NCBI RefSeq assembly: GCF_013337115.1
Contig: NZ_SGWE01000004.1
Span: 3,045,501-3,109,500, forward strand
Length of the DNA: 64,000 bases
Reading direction: 5' to 3'
Origin: Deinococcus sp. JMULE3
Lineage (GTDB): Bacteria; Deinococcota; Deinococci; Deinococcales; Deinococcaceae
The position numbers and the translations under genes were made by a program. Under the pieces are notes generated by a model that worked only from the letters and a program-made list of their open reading frames with translations, was not told the origin of the DNA and ran no database searches. This document shows, piece after piece, positions 48,805 through 60,874 of the stretch. The stretch's first letter is position 1. The number at the start of each line of letters is the position of its first letter.

Positions 48805-51748
48805 GCGCCACAGCATACCCGCCCCGCGCCGCCTCGTCCCGCACCTGCGCCCACGCCGCCAGCGCGTCCGGCGCCCCCCAGTCCACCAGGGCCGCCGGGA
48901 CCCCCCACGCCGCGAGGATCGCCCCGACCTCCGCGCCCGCCTGCTCCAGTGCGCGGCCCGCCTCGCGCCACACCCCGGCCCGGAACGGCCGCAGGTCCGG
49001 CGATTCCAGCGCCGAGCGCAGCGCGTCCAGCGTAACCAGAATGCCCGGCGTGCCCAGAATATCCGGCGTCCCCAGCGTGTTCCGCGTGGTCGGTGACGCC
49101 GCGCCCCCCAGCAGCTCCGCGCGGGTCTCCAGGGCCAGCAGCTGCGCGTCGATGCCCGGATCACGCGGCGGTCCGCCGGGCGCGGGGCGGCGCAGCAGCG
49201 CGTGCGCGCGGTTCACGCTGCCCAGCGCCGCCTCGGGCTGCCCGGCACGCAGCAGCGCGTCCCCCAGCATCGCCCGCGCCTGAGCTTCCTCGTAGGGGTG
49301 GGACGCCAGCGTCAGCGCCTCCTGCACCAGCGCCGTCGCCAGCGCGGCGTCCGGCGTCGCCAGCGCGAGGCTCAGGAGCATGTCGAAGCGCAACGTCACC
49401 TCGCGGTCCACCCGCGCCGCCGGTGCCTCCAGCAGCGCCTCCAGCATCCGCCGCGCCTGACGCAGGTCCGCGCTGTCCACCTGCGCGCCCCCCAGCGGCG
49501 GCAGGTACGGCACGCCCAGCCCCCGCGTCAGGTACGTCAGCGCCGCCCGGTAGCGGGTACGCCGCTCGCGGTACCCCGCCTCGGCCGGGCGGGCCTCGCT
49601 GCGCGACAGCAGCGACAGGGCCAGCGCCGCCTGCCGCTGCGCGTCCTCCACGCGCCCCAGCGCCAGCAGCAGCGGCACCCCCTCCGAGAGCAGGCGCGCG
49701 CGCGGCACGCCGTCCACATGCCGCCGCTCGTCCGGCGGGACCAGCGCCAGCGCCTCGCCCAGCCGCTCCAGTCCCTCCGCCGGGCGACCCAGGCGGCGCA
49801 GCGCCGTGCCCGCGCGGGCCAGCACCCGCGCCCGCTCCTCCGGCGAACCCCCCGCCTCCGACAGGCGCGCCCCGGCGTCCAGCAGCGCCCCCAGCGCCTC
49901 CTGCGGCTGACCCAGCCGCAACAGCAGATCCCCCTCCTGGTAGCGCGCCCGCGCCGACAGCAGCGGACTGGCCGCCGGAACCGCCCGCAGGGCCTCCAGC
50001 GCCTCGGGCCAGCGCCCGGCGTCCTTGGCGATCAGGCCGCGCCACAGCAGCGCGCGCGGCCCGCCCCGCGACAGGCGCGGGTCCTGCGCCGCCCGCGTCG
50101 CGCCCCCCAGGTCCCCCTGCCAGCGGGCCAGCGCCGCCCGCACGAGCAGCGCGTCCACCTCGGCTGCCGCCGCCCACGGATCACGGGCGCCCACGTCCTG
50201 GCTGTCCATGCCGGTCACGTCCGGGTGCTGCAACTGCGCCAGCGCGGCGTCCATCCGCCCGGCCTCCAGACTGCTCTCGGCGAGTTTTACCCGCGCCCAG
50301 CCGCGCACCGCGTCATTGCCGGACTCCAGCAGCGTGAACAGCGCGTCGCGCGCGCGCGGATCGTTGTACTCCCCGCGCCCCGCGTGATGCATGACCACCG
50401 CCCGCGCCAGCGACTCGCGCGCCGCGCCCGTCGCCGATCGCACGCGCGGCCACAACGCCGGGAGGTGCCGCGCGTCGTCCGGACGCTGCGCCACCTGCGC
50501 CGCCAGCGCCGCCCAGTCCCCCAGCGCCGCCAGCGCCCCCAGCCGGTACGGCCCGAAGCCCTGCCCGGCGTCCAGGCCCGCCACGGCCCGCAGCGCCGCG
50601 CGGACCTCGCCCGGCGGCGCGACCGGCCACGCCCGTTCCAGCGCCGGAGTCGCCCGCCAGCCGCCCACGCCGCCCAGCAGCAGCGCCCGCGCATGCGGCG
50701 GCACGCCCAGCGGCGAGCCGCCCAGCAGCGCGGCCAGCAGCGCCTCCGGCCAATCCCGTTCTGGCCGGTCCCGCCCGGTCGGGTGCGCGGCTTGCAGCGC
50801 GGCGGTCAGCGTCACCAGCCGCCGTGACTCCGGATCGGCCAGCAGCTCGGCGGGCGCCGCGCCGCCCTCGCCCGCCACGTTCGCCAGCAGCGTCAGGCGG
50901 TCCAGGTGACGGCCCGTCTCGCGCACCAGCCGGTCCGCCTCGGCCCGCGTGACCCCCAGGCGGTCCATCAGGTACGCCCGCGCCTCGGTCGGCGTCGGCG
51001 GGCGCAACTCGATGACCTCCACGCCGCTGCCGTCCGGCGCGTCGCCCTCGACGGCCAGCAGGACCGCCACGCCCGCCGGGGCGCGCCGCAGCAGCGTCTC
51101 GGTCGCCCAGGTGGCCGCGTCCGTGCCCTCACCGCCCGGCAGGCGCGGCGCGAAACCCAGCGGGCGCAGATCGGCCGACACGCGCAGCAGCAGCGCCCCG
51201 CCCGTCGGCAGGACGCGCCGCGCGGCGTCCAACTGCGCCTGCGCCTGCGCCGCGAACGACGACCCCACCCGGCCCTCCGGTGCGGGCAGCGCGTCGTCCC
51301 CGCTCAGGCGCAGAGACCTCACCGCGACGCCCTGGGCTTCCAGCGCCCGCGCCACCCGCGCCAGCAGCACGGTCTTCCCGGCGCCCGGCGGGCCACTCAC
51401 GATCAGGCGCGGCGCGCGGCCCGACCGGACACCCGCCGTGAACTGCCGGAACGCCCGTTTCTTGCTGCGGCCCAGCAACTCCAGCTCGTCGCTGGCCGGG
51501 GTGACGGCCGCCGCCGCCTCGGGCAGCGCCACACCCAGGTCGCGGGCCAGTTCAGCAAGCACCTCGCGCAGCTGCGCCTTGTCCCGCGCGGTGCCCACGT
51601 CGCGGTACACGATGTTGCGCACGCTGCTGGGGTTCGCGCCCCGCTCCCGCATCCGCGCTTCCAGCCAGCGCAGACTGCCGGGCACGACACCCCCCCCGCC
51701 GGGGGGCACGCGGCCCCGCAGGTCCGACAGAATCACTTTCCAGTCCAC
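48797..51748 (-). CDS. Large STAND-type NTPase with TPR-like repeats
   Basis: The 983-residue protein has an N-terminal domain of about 95 residues (VILSDLRGRVPPGGGG..., LREVLAELARDLGV), then a P-loop ATPase with Walker A IVSGPPGAGKTVLLARV near residue 115 and a sensor region VIELRPPTPTEARAYL near 240. From about residue 430 to the end it is Ala/Leu-rich helical repeats of TPR type. STAND proteins are signalling switches; the trigger is unknown. TACGCT lies 10 nt before the GTG. It leads a four-gene operon. Confidence 0.75.
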   Translation of the reverse strand: MDWKVILSDLRGRVPPGGGGVVPGSLRWLEARMRERGANPSSVRNIVYRDVGTARDKAQLREVLAELARDLGVALPEAAAAVTPASDELELLGRSKKRAFRQFTAGVRSGRAPRLIVSGPPGAGKTVLLARVARALEAQGVAVRSLRLSGDDALPAPEGRVGSSFAAQAQAQLDAARRVLPTGGALLLRVSADLRPLGFAPRLPGGEGTDAATWATETLLRRAPAGVAVLLAVEGDAPDGSGVEVIELRPPTPTEARAYLMDRLGVTRAEADRLVRETGRHLDRLTLLANVAGEGGAAPAELLADPESRRLVTLTAALQAAHPTGRDRPERDWPEALLAALLGGSPLGVPPHARALLLGGVGGWRATPALERAWPVAPPGEVRAALRAVAGLDAGQGFGPYRLGALAALGDWAALAAQVAQRPDDARHLPALWPRVRSATGAARESLARAVVMHHAGRGEYNDPRARDALFTLLESGNDAVRGWARVKLAESSLEAGRMDAALAQLQHPDVTGMDSQDVGARDPWAAAAEVDALLVRAALARWQGDLGGATRAAQDPRLSRGGPRALLWRGLIAKDAGRWPEALEALRAVPAASPLLSARARYQEGDLLLRLGQPQEALGALLDAGARLSEAGGSPEERARVLARAGTALRRLGRPAEGLERLGEALALVPPDERRHVDGVPRARLLSEGVPLLLALGRVEDAQRQAALALSLLSRSEARPAEAGYRERRTRYRAALTYLTRGLGVPYLPPLGGAQVDSADLRQARRMLEALLEAPAARVDREVTLRFDMLLSLALATPDAALATALVQEALTLASHPYEEAQARAMLGDALLRAGQPEAALGSVNRAHALLRRPAPGGPPRDPGIDAQLLALETRAELLGGAASPTTRNTLGTPDILGTPGILVTLDALRSALESPDLRPFRAGVWREAGRALEQAGAEVGAILAAWGVPAALVDWGAPDALAAWAQVRDEAARGGYAVARE

Positions 51749-51855
51749 GTCTGCACCGAGCGTAGCACCCCCCGCGCCCCACCCTGAACCCGGTGCAGAA
51801 CAATCCGTGCGTGCCGTACCTGACGACCCCGTCAGCTTCACCGGTGCGGCGCGTG

Positions 51856-51861
51856 TATAGT
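51856..51861 (+). promoter_or_regulatory. -10 box of the exported TPR gene
   Basis: TATAGT lies 44 nt before the ATG at 51906; a CCGGAGGAACACC site gives a normal leader. Confidence 0.55.
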
Positions 51862-51905
51862 CTGACCCAGCATCCAATCCAACTGTCCTACCGGAGGAAC
51901 ACCAC

Positions 51906-52601
51906 ATGCGTAAGATCGCCCTGACCCTGTCCCTTGCCCTGATCGCCACCGCGTCCGCCCAGTCCATCCAGGCCGCGCAGAACATGCTCGACGCGGGCAA
52001 GTGGCAGGACGCCGCCGCCGCCGCCGCCGACCTGAACACCAGCGACAGCCTCGCCCTGGCTGCCGAGGCCACCACCGCCGGCGCGGGCCTCGTGGCCGAC
52101 AGCCAGAAGAAGGCCCTGTTCGAGAAGGCCCAGGGCTACGCCAAGCAGGCCATCGCCAAGGACAAGAACAACGCCGACGCGTACTTCGAACTCGCCCGCG
52201 CGCAGGGCCGCCTCGCGCAGTTCAGCGGCATCCTCCAGAGCCTCGGCCTGGCCGGCGAGATGAAGAAGAACCTCGACATGGCCGTCAAACTGGACCCCAA
52301 GATGGCCGGCGCGTACGTGGCCCTGGGCCTGTGGAACGCCAACCTCGTGTCCAAGGGCTTCATCGCCACCCGCGCGACCGGCGCGGACAAGAACCAGATC
52401 ATCCCCAACTTCGAGAAGGCCATCGCGCTGGAACCTGCCACCGCCGTCCACCGCATCGAGTACGCCAACGCGCTGCTCCTGCAGGGCAAGAAGGCCGAGG
52501 CCATCGCGCAGCTGGAAAAAGCCATCAGCTTCAACGCCACCACCTTCTGGGAGAAGCGTGACGAGGAGACCGCCAAGGCGACCCTCGCCAAACTGAAGTA
52601 A
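51906..52601 (+). CDS. Exported TPR protein
   Basis: The 231-residue product has a Sec signal ([19 protein letters not shown]) and helical repeats ([60 protein letters not shown]). It is probably periplasmic or wall-associated and likely a scaffold or assembly factor. Strong Lys/Ala content and codon bias suggest good expression. The gene is divergent from the STAND-NTPase operon. Confidence 0.75.
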   Translation: MRKIALTLSLALIATASAQSIQAAQNMLDAGKWQDAAAAAADLNTSDSLALAAEATTAGAGLVADSQKKALFEKAQGYAKQAIAKDKNNADAYFELARAQGRLAQFSGILQSLGLAGEMKKNLDMAVKLDPKMAGAYVALGLWNANLVSKGFIATRATGADKNQIIPNFEKAIALEPATAVHRIEYANALLLQGKKAEAIAQLEKAISFNATTFWEKRDEETAKATLAKLK

Positions 52602-52650
52602 TCCCGCCGTGCGCGCTGCCCGGGAATGCCTCCAGGGCGGCGCGCTCTGC

Positions 52651-52678
52651 TTGACACCCGGGGGGTGCCGCGTAGACT
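52651..52678 (+). promoter_or_regulatory. Promoter of tRNA-Pro
   Basis: TTGACA (52651-52656) and TAGACT (52673-52678) with a 16-bp spacer, 38 bp before the tRNA. Confidence 0.75.
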
Positions 52679-52716
52679 TCTCCCTGCCCAGCCTACCGGC
52701 GGGCGATGGTCGGGTT

Positions 52717-52793
<77 letters not shown>

Positions 52794-52800
52794 TCAAGGA

Positions 52801-52828
52801 AGCCCTCCCCAGCCGGGAGGGCTTTTTT
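52801..52828 (+). terminator. Intrinsic terminator of tRNA-Pro
   Basis: AGCCCTCCC and GGGAGGGCT form a 9-bp stem followed by TTTTT. Confidence 0.9.
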
Positions 52829-52860
52829 CACGCCCCCCACCCCGACCGGAGACTGCCCCC

Positions 52861-53565
52861 ATGCGCGTGTACGCGATAGCCGACCTGCACCTCGCCTTCT
52901 GCACCCCGAAACCCATGACGGTGTTCGGGCCGCAGTGGGCCGGTCACCCACAGGCGATCTTCGACGAGTGGCGCGCCGTGGTCCGCGACGAGGACCTGGT
53001 GCTGCTGCCCGGCGACCTGTCCTGGGCGATGCGCCTCCCGGAGGCCATGCAGGACCTCGCGCCGGTCGCCGCGCTGCCCGGCACGAAGGTGCTGCTGCGC
53101 GGCAACCACGATTACTGGTGGCCGACCGCCTCCAAACTCCGCGCAGCCCTCCCTGAAGGCATGCTGGCGGTCGTGAACGACGCCGTGCGGGTGGGGAACG
53201 TCGTCGTGTGCGGCTCGCGCGGCTGGATCACACCCGGCTTCGAGTCCCTCGGCACGGACGACCAGCGCCTGCTGGAACGCGAGGCGGAACGCCTGAGCCT
53301 CAGCGTGCAGGCCGCGCGCAGACTCCGGCAGCCCGGCGACCACCTCATCCTGATGCTGCACTATCCCCCGGCCACCCCGCCGTACCCCGCCAACCCCATC
53401 ACCCGCGTGATCGACGACGCCCGACCCGACCTGATCGTGTACGGGCACCTGCACGGCGTGCCGCCCGAGCGGGCCATGCGGCACGTGAACGGCGTCCCGG
53501 CCCACCTGGTCGCGGCGGACGGCCTGAAGTTCCGGCCCCGGCTGCTGCTCGACACCGGCACCTGA
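52861..53565 (+). CDS. Metallophosphoesterase
   Basis: The 234-residue calcineurin-like enzyme has the metal motifs AIADLHLAF (DxH, about residues 6-10), PGDLSWA (GD, near 51), RGNHDYWW (GNHD, near 82), LHYPP and YGHLHG. The substrate is unknown; relatives act on nucleotides or nucleic acids. A GGAG site precedes the ATG by 9 nt. It lies just after the tRNA terminator. Confidence 0.85.
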   Translation: MRVYAIADLHLAFCTPKPMTVFGPQWAGHPQAIFDEWRAVVRDEDLVLLPGDLSWAMRLPEAMQDLAPVAALPGTKVLLRGNHDYWWPTASKLRAALPEGMLAVVNDAVRVGNVVVCGSRGWITPGFESLGTDDQRLLEREAERLSLSVQAARRLRQPGDHLILMLHYPPATPPYPANPITRVIDDARPDLIVYGHLHGVPPERAMRHVNGVPAHLVAADGLKFRPRLLLDTGT

Positions 53566-53626
53566 CCGGCAGGCTGCCCGCGTCGGGAGCACCGGATTCA
53601 TGCGCCCTTCATGACGTGAGCGGCGC

Positions 53627-53657
53627 TTGACTTCGCGTGCACTCGAAGGCGTACGGT
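53627..53657 (+). promoter_or_regulatory. MerR-type promoter with operator in a 19-bp spacer
   Basis: TTGACT (53627-53632) and TACGGT (53652-53657) are 19 bp apart, the lengthened spacer typical of promoters activated by MerR-family proteins. The spacer holds a near-perfect 18-bp palindrome CTTCGCGTGCACTCGAAG (53631-53648, two mismatched positions). The ATG of the merR-like gene follows 6 nt after the -10 box. Confidence 0.65.
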
Positions 53658-53663
53658 GCGCTC

Positions 53664-54098
53664 ATGACCGAGGGTTCCCCACTCAGCATTCAGGACGCCG
53701 CCGCGCGACTGGGCGTCAGTCCGCACACCCTGCGCTACTACGACCGCGAGGGCCTGCTCGACGTGCCCCGCGCCTCGGGTGGCGAGCGCCGCTACAGCGA
53801 ACGCGAACTGAGCCTGCTGCGGTTTCTGCTGCACCTGCGCGGCACCGGCATGGGCATGGCGGGCCTGCGCGCCTACATGGCCCTGGTGCGCGAGGGCGAG
53901 CACACCGCCCCCGCACGCCGCGCGCTGCTCGTGCGGCACGAACAGGAGGTCGAGGCCCGACTGCTGTCCCTGCAGGCCGACCTCACCGCCATCCGCGCCA
54001 AGATCGCCCGCTACGACGCACACCTGAACTGCGACGGCACGGCTGCCGCACCCCTCCAGCCCGTTCCACGTCCGGCCCCGCGCGAGGCCAGCGCTTGA
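53664..54098 (+). CDS. MerR-family transcriptional regulator
   Basis: The 144-residue protein starts [25 protein letters not shown], the MerR winged helix, with a following [23 protein letters not shown] block and a long coiled helix. The C-terminal tail has one Cys (LNCDG), so metal sensing with a Cys cluster is unlikely. It probably controls its own promoter and the two genes after it. I chose the ATG at 53664 over an upstream GTG because of the leaderless promoter. Confidence 0.88.
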   Translation: MTEGSPLSIQDAAARLGVSPHTLRYYDREGLLDVPRASGGERRYSERELSLLRFLLHLRGTGMGMAGLRAYMALVREGEHTAPARRALLVRHEQEVEARLLSLQADLTAIRAKIARYDAHLNCDGTAAAPLQPVPRPAPREASA

Positions 54099-54549
54099 CC
54101 CGCCCTCTGCCGTCCAGTCCGCTCCGGCTCACCGCCGGGCGCTGGCTGGGCATCTACTCGACCATCACCGCGCTGCTGCTGATCCTCGGCCCCACGCTGC
54201 TGGGTCACTACCCCACCCCCCTGATCGCGCTGCTGCTGACCGCGCTGCTCGTCCCCCTGACCCACTACGTCGTGTTCCCGCTGGTCGAGCGGCTCAGCGG
54301 CGGCTGGGTGCGGTTCCCGTCCCTGCACGGCGCGGCGCACCACCGCGTCGCCCTGCTCGTCTGGGCGGTCACCTACCCGCTCATCACCGCCGTGCTGCTG
54401 CTGGTCCTGCCCGTCCTGGCCGGGCGCGTCCCGATTCCAGTCCTGACCCTGGTCGTCACGCTGATCGCCGTGCCGATCCAGTCCCTCGTGATCCTGCCCC
54501 GCCTGATGCCGCGCGCGATGCCCTGGATTCTCGCGCAGAGGAGACCCGC

Positions 54550-54553
<4 letters not shown>
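54095..54553 (+). CDS. Small membrane protein in the MerR operon
   Basis: The 152-residue product has about four membrane segments ([70 protein letters not shown]). Its end resembles the membrane tail found on some ABM-domain proteins. The TTG start overlaps the merR stop (TTGA) and follows a GAGG site; its own stop overlaps the AKR ATG. Confidence 0.65.
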
Positions 54554-55551
<998 letters not shown>

Positions 55552-55573
55552 CCAACGCCGCTGGCACGAACGC

Positions 55574-55623
55574 GCCGGTGGAACGTGGAGGGGGCATGAA
55601 GCGGCCCGCCGCGTTCCACCGGC
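55574..55623 (+). terminator. 12-bp stem-loop after the AKR gene
   Basis: GCCGGTGGAACG and CGTTCCACCGGC are perfectly complementary with a 26-nt loop, between the AKR and next membrane-protein genes. No T-run. Confidence 0.5.
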
Positions 55624-55645
55624 CCGGTCGTGGCAGCATGGGCGG

Positions 55646-56011
55646 GTGAATGCCCCCATCCTCCGCACGGCCCTGATCACCGGCGTGGTCATCGCCGCCG
55701 TGAACATCCTGTTCGCCGCGCTCGATTACGGCCTGGACACCCTGCCGCCCTGGTTCTACCTCGCGCAGTTGCTGCTGCTGCCCGCCATGCTGCTGCCCAT
55801 CCGGTACTTCCCGCAGGCGGCGGTCACGCGGGAGTTCCTGCCGCGCGCCGCGCTGTACGCGATGGGCTGGGCGGTGCCGTACGCGATCTACAAGTTCGCG
55901 CACGACGCCCTGAGCCCCGCCTTCACGCCCGCCGCGTCGCTCGCGTCGTACCTGATCACGGTGGCCCTGTTCTCGATGCTGTTCGCCGCGATCCGGAAAC
56001 CCGTCCGCTGA
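55646..56011 (+). CDS. Small membrane protein, 121 residues
   Basis: Four membrane segments are predicted (ALITGVVIAAVNILFAAL, LAQLLLLPAMLLPI, LYAMGWAVPYAIYKF, LITVALFSMLFAAI). No family recognised. The GTG start lacks a clear Shine-Dalgarno site. The stop overlaps the next ATG as TGATG, so it is coupled to the phosphoesterase gene. Confidence 0.6.
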   Translation: MNAPILRTALITGVVIAAVNILFAALDYGLDTLPPWFYLAQLLLLPAMLLPIRYFPQAAVTREFLPRAALYAMGWAVPYAIYKFAHDALSPAFTPAASLASYLITVALFSMLFAAIRKPVR

Positions 56012-56736
56012 TGCGCCTCGCCATCCTGGGCGACGTGCACGGCAACGCCTTCGCGCTGCGCGCCGTGCTGGACGATATCCGCGCCGCGAGTCCCGATCAG
56101 GTGCTGAACCTGGGCGACACCGTCTGGGGCTGCGCCGACCCAGGCAGCGCCTGGGCACTGCAACAGGAGTTCGCCCCGCCCAGCGTGCGCGGCAACACCG
56201 ACGAACGCGTCGCGGGCCTGCGAGACGGCAAGGAAACGATGCGTGCCTGGGTCCGCGCCCAGCTCCCGGCGGACGTCCCCGCGACCCTCGCGGCCCTGCC
56301 CACCCACCTCGACACGGTGGGCGGCGAGGTCCGCGTCGCGCACGGCAGCCCCCGCAGTCCCTGGGAGGACCTGATGCTCACCGAGACCCCGGGCGGACAC
56401 ACCCGCCCCGCCCGGTTCCGGGAACTGCGCGAGCGACTTGACGGCTTCAGCTTCGACACGGGGGGCCGAGTGTGCGTCGTCGGGCACACCCACCGCGAGA
56501 TGCTGACGGTCGTGGACGGCCTGACCGTCGTGAACGCCGGACCGGTCTCCCGGCAGAAGGATGGGCTGCCGCTGGCCCGCTGGGTGCAGCTCACCCGCCG
56601 CGCCGGACACTGGACCGCCGAGTTCCGCCGCGTGCCCTACGACACGCAGGCGGCCGCCACGTGGGCCCGCGCACACGGCCCGGCCGGTGCGGGCGACCAT
56701 GACGCACGGTGGCTGACCGCCGGCCGCGAACCCTGA
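56011..56736 (+). CDS. Metallophosphoesterase, YfcE/serine-threonine-phosphatase-like
   Basis: The 241-residue protein has ILGDVHGNAFAL (DxH), LNLGDTVWG (GD), RGNTDE (GNxD), VAHGSPRSPWE and VVGHTHREM with a final NAGPVSRQ segment. This set is typical of small calcineurin-like phosphodiesterases of the YfcE/MJ0936 group. The substrate is unknown. Confidence 0.85.
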   Translation: MRLAILGDVHGNAFALRAVLDDIRAASPDQVLNLGDTVWGCADPGSAWALQQEFAPPSVRGNTDERVAGLRDGKETMRAWVRAQLPADVPATLAALPTHLDTVGGEVRVAHGSPRSPWEDLMLTETPGGHTRPARFRELRERLDGFSFDTGGRVCVVGHTHREMLTVVDGLTVVNAGPVSRQKDGLPLARWVQLTRRAGHWTAEFRRVPYDTQAAATWARAHGPAGAGDHDARWLTAGREP

Positions 56737-56750
56737 CCCACGACAGGAAA

Positions 56751-56777
56751 AGCGCCTCCCCACGATGGGGAGGCGCT
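56751..56777. terminator. Bidirectional intrinsic terminator
   Basis: AGCGCCTCCCC and GGGGAGGCGCT form an 11-bp stem with a 5-nt loop. On the minus strand it is followed by TTTTCC, on the plus strand by TCTTAACT. Confidence 0.85.
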
Positions 56778-56792
56778 TCTTAACTGTTGGGC

Positions 56793-58615
<1,823 letters not shown>

Positions 58616-58621
58616 AATTCA

Positions 58622-58650
58622 AATGATACCGGATCTCTGGACTGAATGCA
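58622..58650 (-). promoter_or_regulatory. Promoter of the helicase gene
   Basis: On the minus strand TTGCAT (58645-58650) and TATCAT (58622-58627) with a 17-bp spacer. Confidence 0.7.
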
Positions 58651-58695
58651 AGTGGTACTCGCGCCGGACACCGGAGGAAGGGGCGACCACGGGTG

Positions 58696-59670
58696 TCAGG
58701 GCGTCTGTTCCAGCCCGGCAGGCAGCGCGCCGCCCAGCGCGACCCATGCCTGCAGGATGTCGTCCGGGACGGGCGCGTGCAGGTGCAGCGCCCCGCCGGT
58801 CACCGGGTGCGGAATGGTCAGGAACTGCGCGTGCAGCGCGTGCCGGGCGATCAACTCCGACGGGCGGCCATACACGCCGTCCCCCAGGATCGGGCTGCCC
58901 AGGTGCGCCAGATGCACCCGGATCTGATGCGTGCGGCCCGTGCGCGGCTGCGCCCGCACAAGCGAAAGGGTGCGCCCATGCCCGTCCGGGCGGGTATCCA
59001 GGGGCGTGAACAGCGTCTGCGCCTCGCGCGGCTGCGCGCCGCCCACCGTCATCCGCTGCCGCTGCACCGGGTGCCGCCCGATGGGCGCGTCCACGTTCAC
59101 CCGCTCCTGCGCCACCCACCCGCCCGCCGCGATCGCCAGGTACGCCTTGCGCGTCTCGCGGTCCTTGAACGCCGCCGCCAGTCGCGCGTGCGCCGCGACC
59201 GTCTTCGCCACGACGATCACGCCGCTCGTGTCCCGGTCCAGCCGATGCACGATGCCGGGCCGGTACCCGTCCGGACCGTCGAAGCCCGACTGTTCGGGCA
59301 GCGTCATGCGGCCCAGCAGGGCGTTCACGAGCGTGCCCGTCGTGACACCTGGTGCGGGGTGCGTGACCATCCCGGCGGGTTTGTTCACGGCGATCAGGTG
59401 CTCGTCCTCGAAGATCACGTCCAGCGGCACCTGCTCGGGCGCCACCGTCGCGTCCGGTGGCGGCGGCACCTGCACGAGCAACCTCTCGCCGCCGCGCAGT
59501 TTCAGGCTGGGCTTGCTGACGACCACACCCCCCACCTGCACGTGCCCCGCCTCGATCCAGCCCGCCACCTGCGAGCGACTCGCGCCACTCAGGGCCGACA
59601 CCACGGCGTCGAGTCGGCCGTGAGTGGCCGTCAGGTTCAGAAGGGCAGGGGAGGGGGCGGCGTCGTTCAC
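58696..59670 (-). CDS. rluD: RluD-family 23S rRNA pseudouridine synthase
   Basis: The 324-residue protein has an N-terminal S4 RNA-binding domain (GRLDAVVSALSGASRSQVAGWI) and the RluA/RluD core with the catalytic Asp in IVHRLDRDTSGVIVV (near residue 135), plus LVRAQPRTGRTHQIRVHL. It makes pseudouridines in 23S rRNA; the exact position within the RluA/C/D group is not certain. Leaderless: TACACT (59678-59683, minus) lies 7 nt before the GTG. Confidence 0.9.
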   Translation of the reverse strand: MNDAAPSPALLNLTATHGRLDAVVSALSGASRSQVAGWIEAGHVQVGGVVVSKPSLKLRGGERLLVQVPPPPDATVAPEQVPLDVIFEDEHLIAVNKPAGMVTHPAPGVTTGTLVNALLGRMTLPEQSGFDGPDGYRPGIVHRLDRDTSGVIVVAKTVAAHARLAAAFKDRETRKAYLAIAAGGWVAQERVNVDAPIGRHPVQRQRMTVGGAQPREAQTLFTPLDTRPDGHGRTLSLVRAQPRTGRTHQIRVHLAHLGSPILGDGVYGRPSELIARHALHAQFLTIPHPVTGGALHLHAPVPDDILQAWVALGGALPAGLEQTP

Positions 59671-59845
59671 GCGCCCGAGTGTACCGCCACGCCTCCGGCA
59701 CCCCCTCCGGAGGTTCACGCCGACTTCACCCTCGGCCCACCGGTCATCCGATCCGGCCTCAGCCGCATACACCTGAATGAACCCAGTACCCCGTCCAGCA
59801 TCCGCCGGACCGGGTCACCGCCCCCACCCCCTGAAGGAGAACGTC

Positions 59846-60166
59846 ATGCCCAACATCGGACCCGCTGAACTGCTCGTCGTGCTGCTCGTCGCCCTGGTCG
59901 TCTTCGGCCCCCGTAAACTCCCGGAACTCGGCAAGAGCCTCGGCAACGGCCTGCGCGAATTCCGCAGGAGCACCCAGGGGCTGCGCGACGACCTGAACCT
60001 CACGGCCACTCCAGCCACGCAACCCGCCCCAGTCACCCAGCCCGCCGCGCACCTGCCTGCCGCACATCACGCTGCCGCGCACGCCGTGACGGCCGCCCCG
60101 GCACCTGCCGTCCAGGCCGCCATCGTCGCGGCACCCACCACTGAGGGCGCTGCCCCCCGCATCTGA
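59846..60166 (+). CDS. tatA: Twin-arginine translocase subunit TatA
   Basis: The 106-residue protein has the TatA layout: short membrane segment (ELLVVLLVALVVFGP), the FGPRKLPELGKSLGNGLREFRRS hinge and amphipathic helix (in parts), then a long Ala/Pro/Thr-rich tail. It forms the translocation pore for folded proteins such as the Tat lipoprotein amidase seen in this window. AAGGAG precedes the ATG. TatC is not in the window. Confidence 0.92.
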   Translation: MPNIGPAELLVVLLVALVVFGPRKLPELGKSLGNGLREFRRSTQGLRDDLNLTATPATQPAPVTQPAAHLPAAHHAAAHAVTAAPAPAVQAAIVAAPTTEGAAPRI

Positions 60167-60279
60167 GGAGGCGTCGCGCATGATCCTCTCCCGACCTGTC
60201 CCCGCGACTGGACCGTCCGGCCGCGCCATTCATGAAAGGCAGCTCAGGCCCACCCCCCAACCGCGCGCCGCTGCATTGA

Positions 60280-60285
60280 TACGCT
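60280..60285 (+). promoter_or_regulatory. -10 box of the sigma factor operon
   Basis: TACGCT lies 11 nt before the ATG at 60297; the leader is very short. Confidence 0.4.
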
Positions 60286-60296
60286 GGACGCGACCT

Positions 60297-60833
60297 ATGA
60301 CTGCCCCCCTTCACCCTGAACTGCCGGACGAGGCGCTGATCCGCGCCATGGCCGACGGTACCGAAGACGCCCTGCGGGAGCTGCACCGCCGCTACGCCCG
60401 GCTGCTGTACAGCCTCGGCCACCGCATGCTCAAGCAGACCGACGACGTGGAAAGCTGCGTGCAGGACGCCTTCATGAACGCCTGGCGGCACGCCCCCCGC
60501 TTCGACCCCACGCGGGCGAGCGCCAAGACGTGGCTGGTCAGCATCGCCCACCACCGCTTCCTGCAGGAACTCCGCGACCGCCCCGACACACCCCTGGAAA
60601 TCGAGGACTGGGACGCTCCCACCGCCGCGCCCGACAGCGACGCGCAGATCATGGCCCAGGGCGCCGTACAGGCCCTCGACGACACGCAGCGCCACCTCGT
60701 GGAACTCGCGTACTACCGGGGGTACTCGCACAGCGAACTCGCCATCCTGACCGGACTGCCGGTCGGTACCGTAAAATCCCGATTGCGCGCCGCGATCGAC
60801 CGCATGCGCACCCACCTCGGAATCCAGCCATGA
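60297..60833 (+). CDS. ECF-type RNA polymerase sigma factor
   Basis: The 178-residue protein has sigma region 2 (LHRRYARLLYSLGHRMLKQ, DDVESCVQDAFMNAWRHA) and region 4 (RHLVELAYYRGYSHSELAILTGLPVGTVKSRLR, in parts) with no region 1 or 3, so it is an ECF factor of the SigK-like group. The next gene encodes a membrane anti-sigma factor. Its stop overlaps an ATG (ATGA) that opens a micro-ORF. Confidence 0.92.
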   Translation: MTAPLHPELPDEALIRAMADGTEDALRELHRRYARLLYSLGHRMLKQTDDVESCVQDAFMNAWRHAPRFDPTRASAKTWLVSIAHHRFLQELRDRPDTPLEIEDWDAPTAAPDSDAQIMAQGAVQALDDTQRHLVELAYYRGYSHSELAILTGLPVGTVKSRLRAAIDRMRTHLGIQP

Positions 60834-60874
60834 ACCACACGACCCCCCACACCCGCCCGGCAGGTGCACCGTGA
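60830..60874 (+). CDS. 14-residue micro-ORF linking sigma and anti-sigma genes
   Basis: ATG overlaps the sigma stop (ATGA), the ORF encodes MNHTTPHTRPAGAP, and its TGA overlaps the anti-sigma GTG (GTGA). This could pass ribosomes from one gene to the other and keep the two proteins in step. Confidence 0.45.
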   Translation: MNHTTPHTRPAGAP

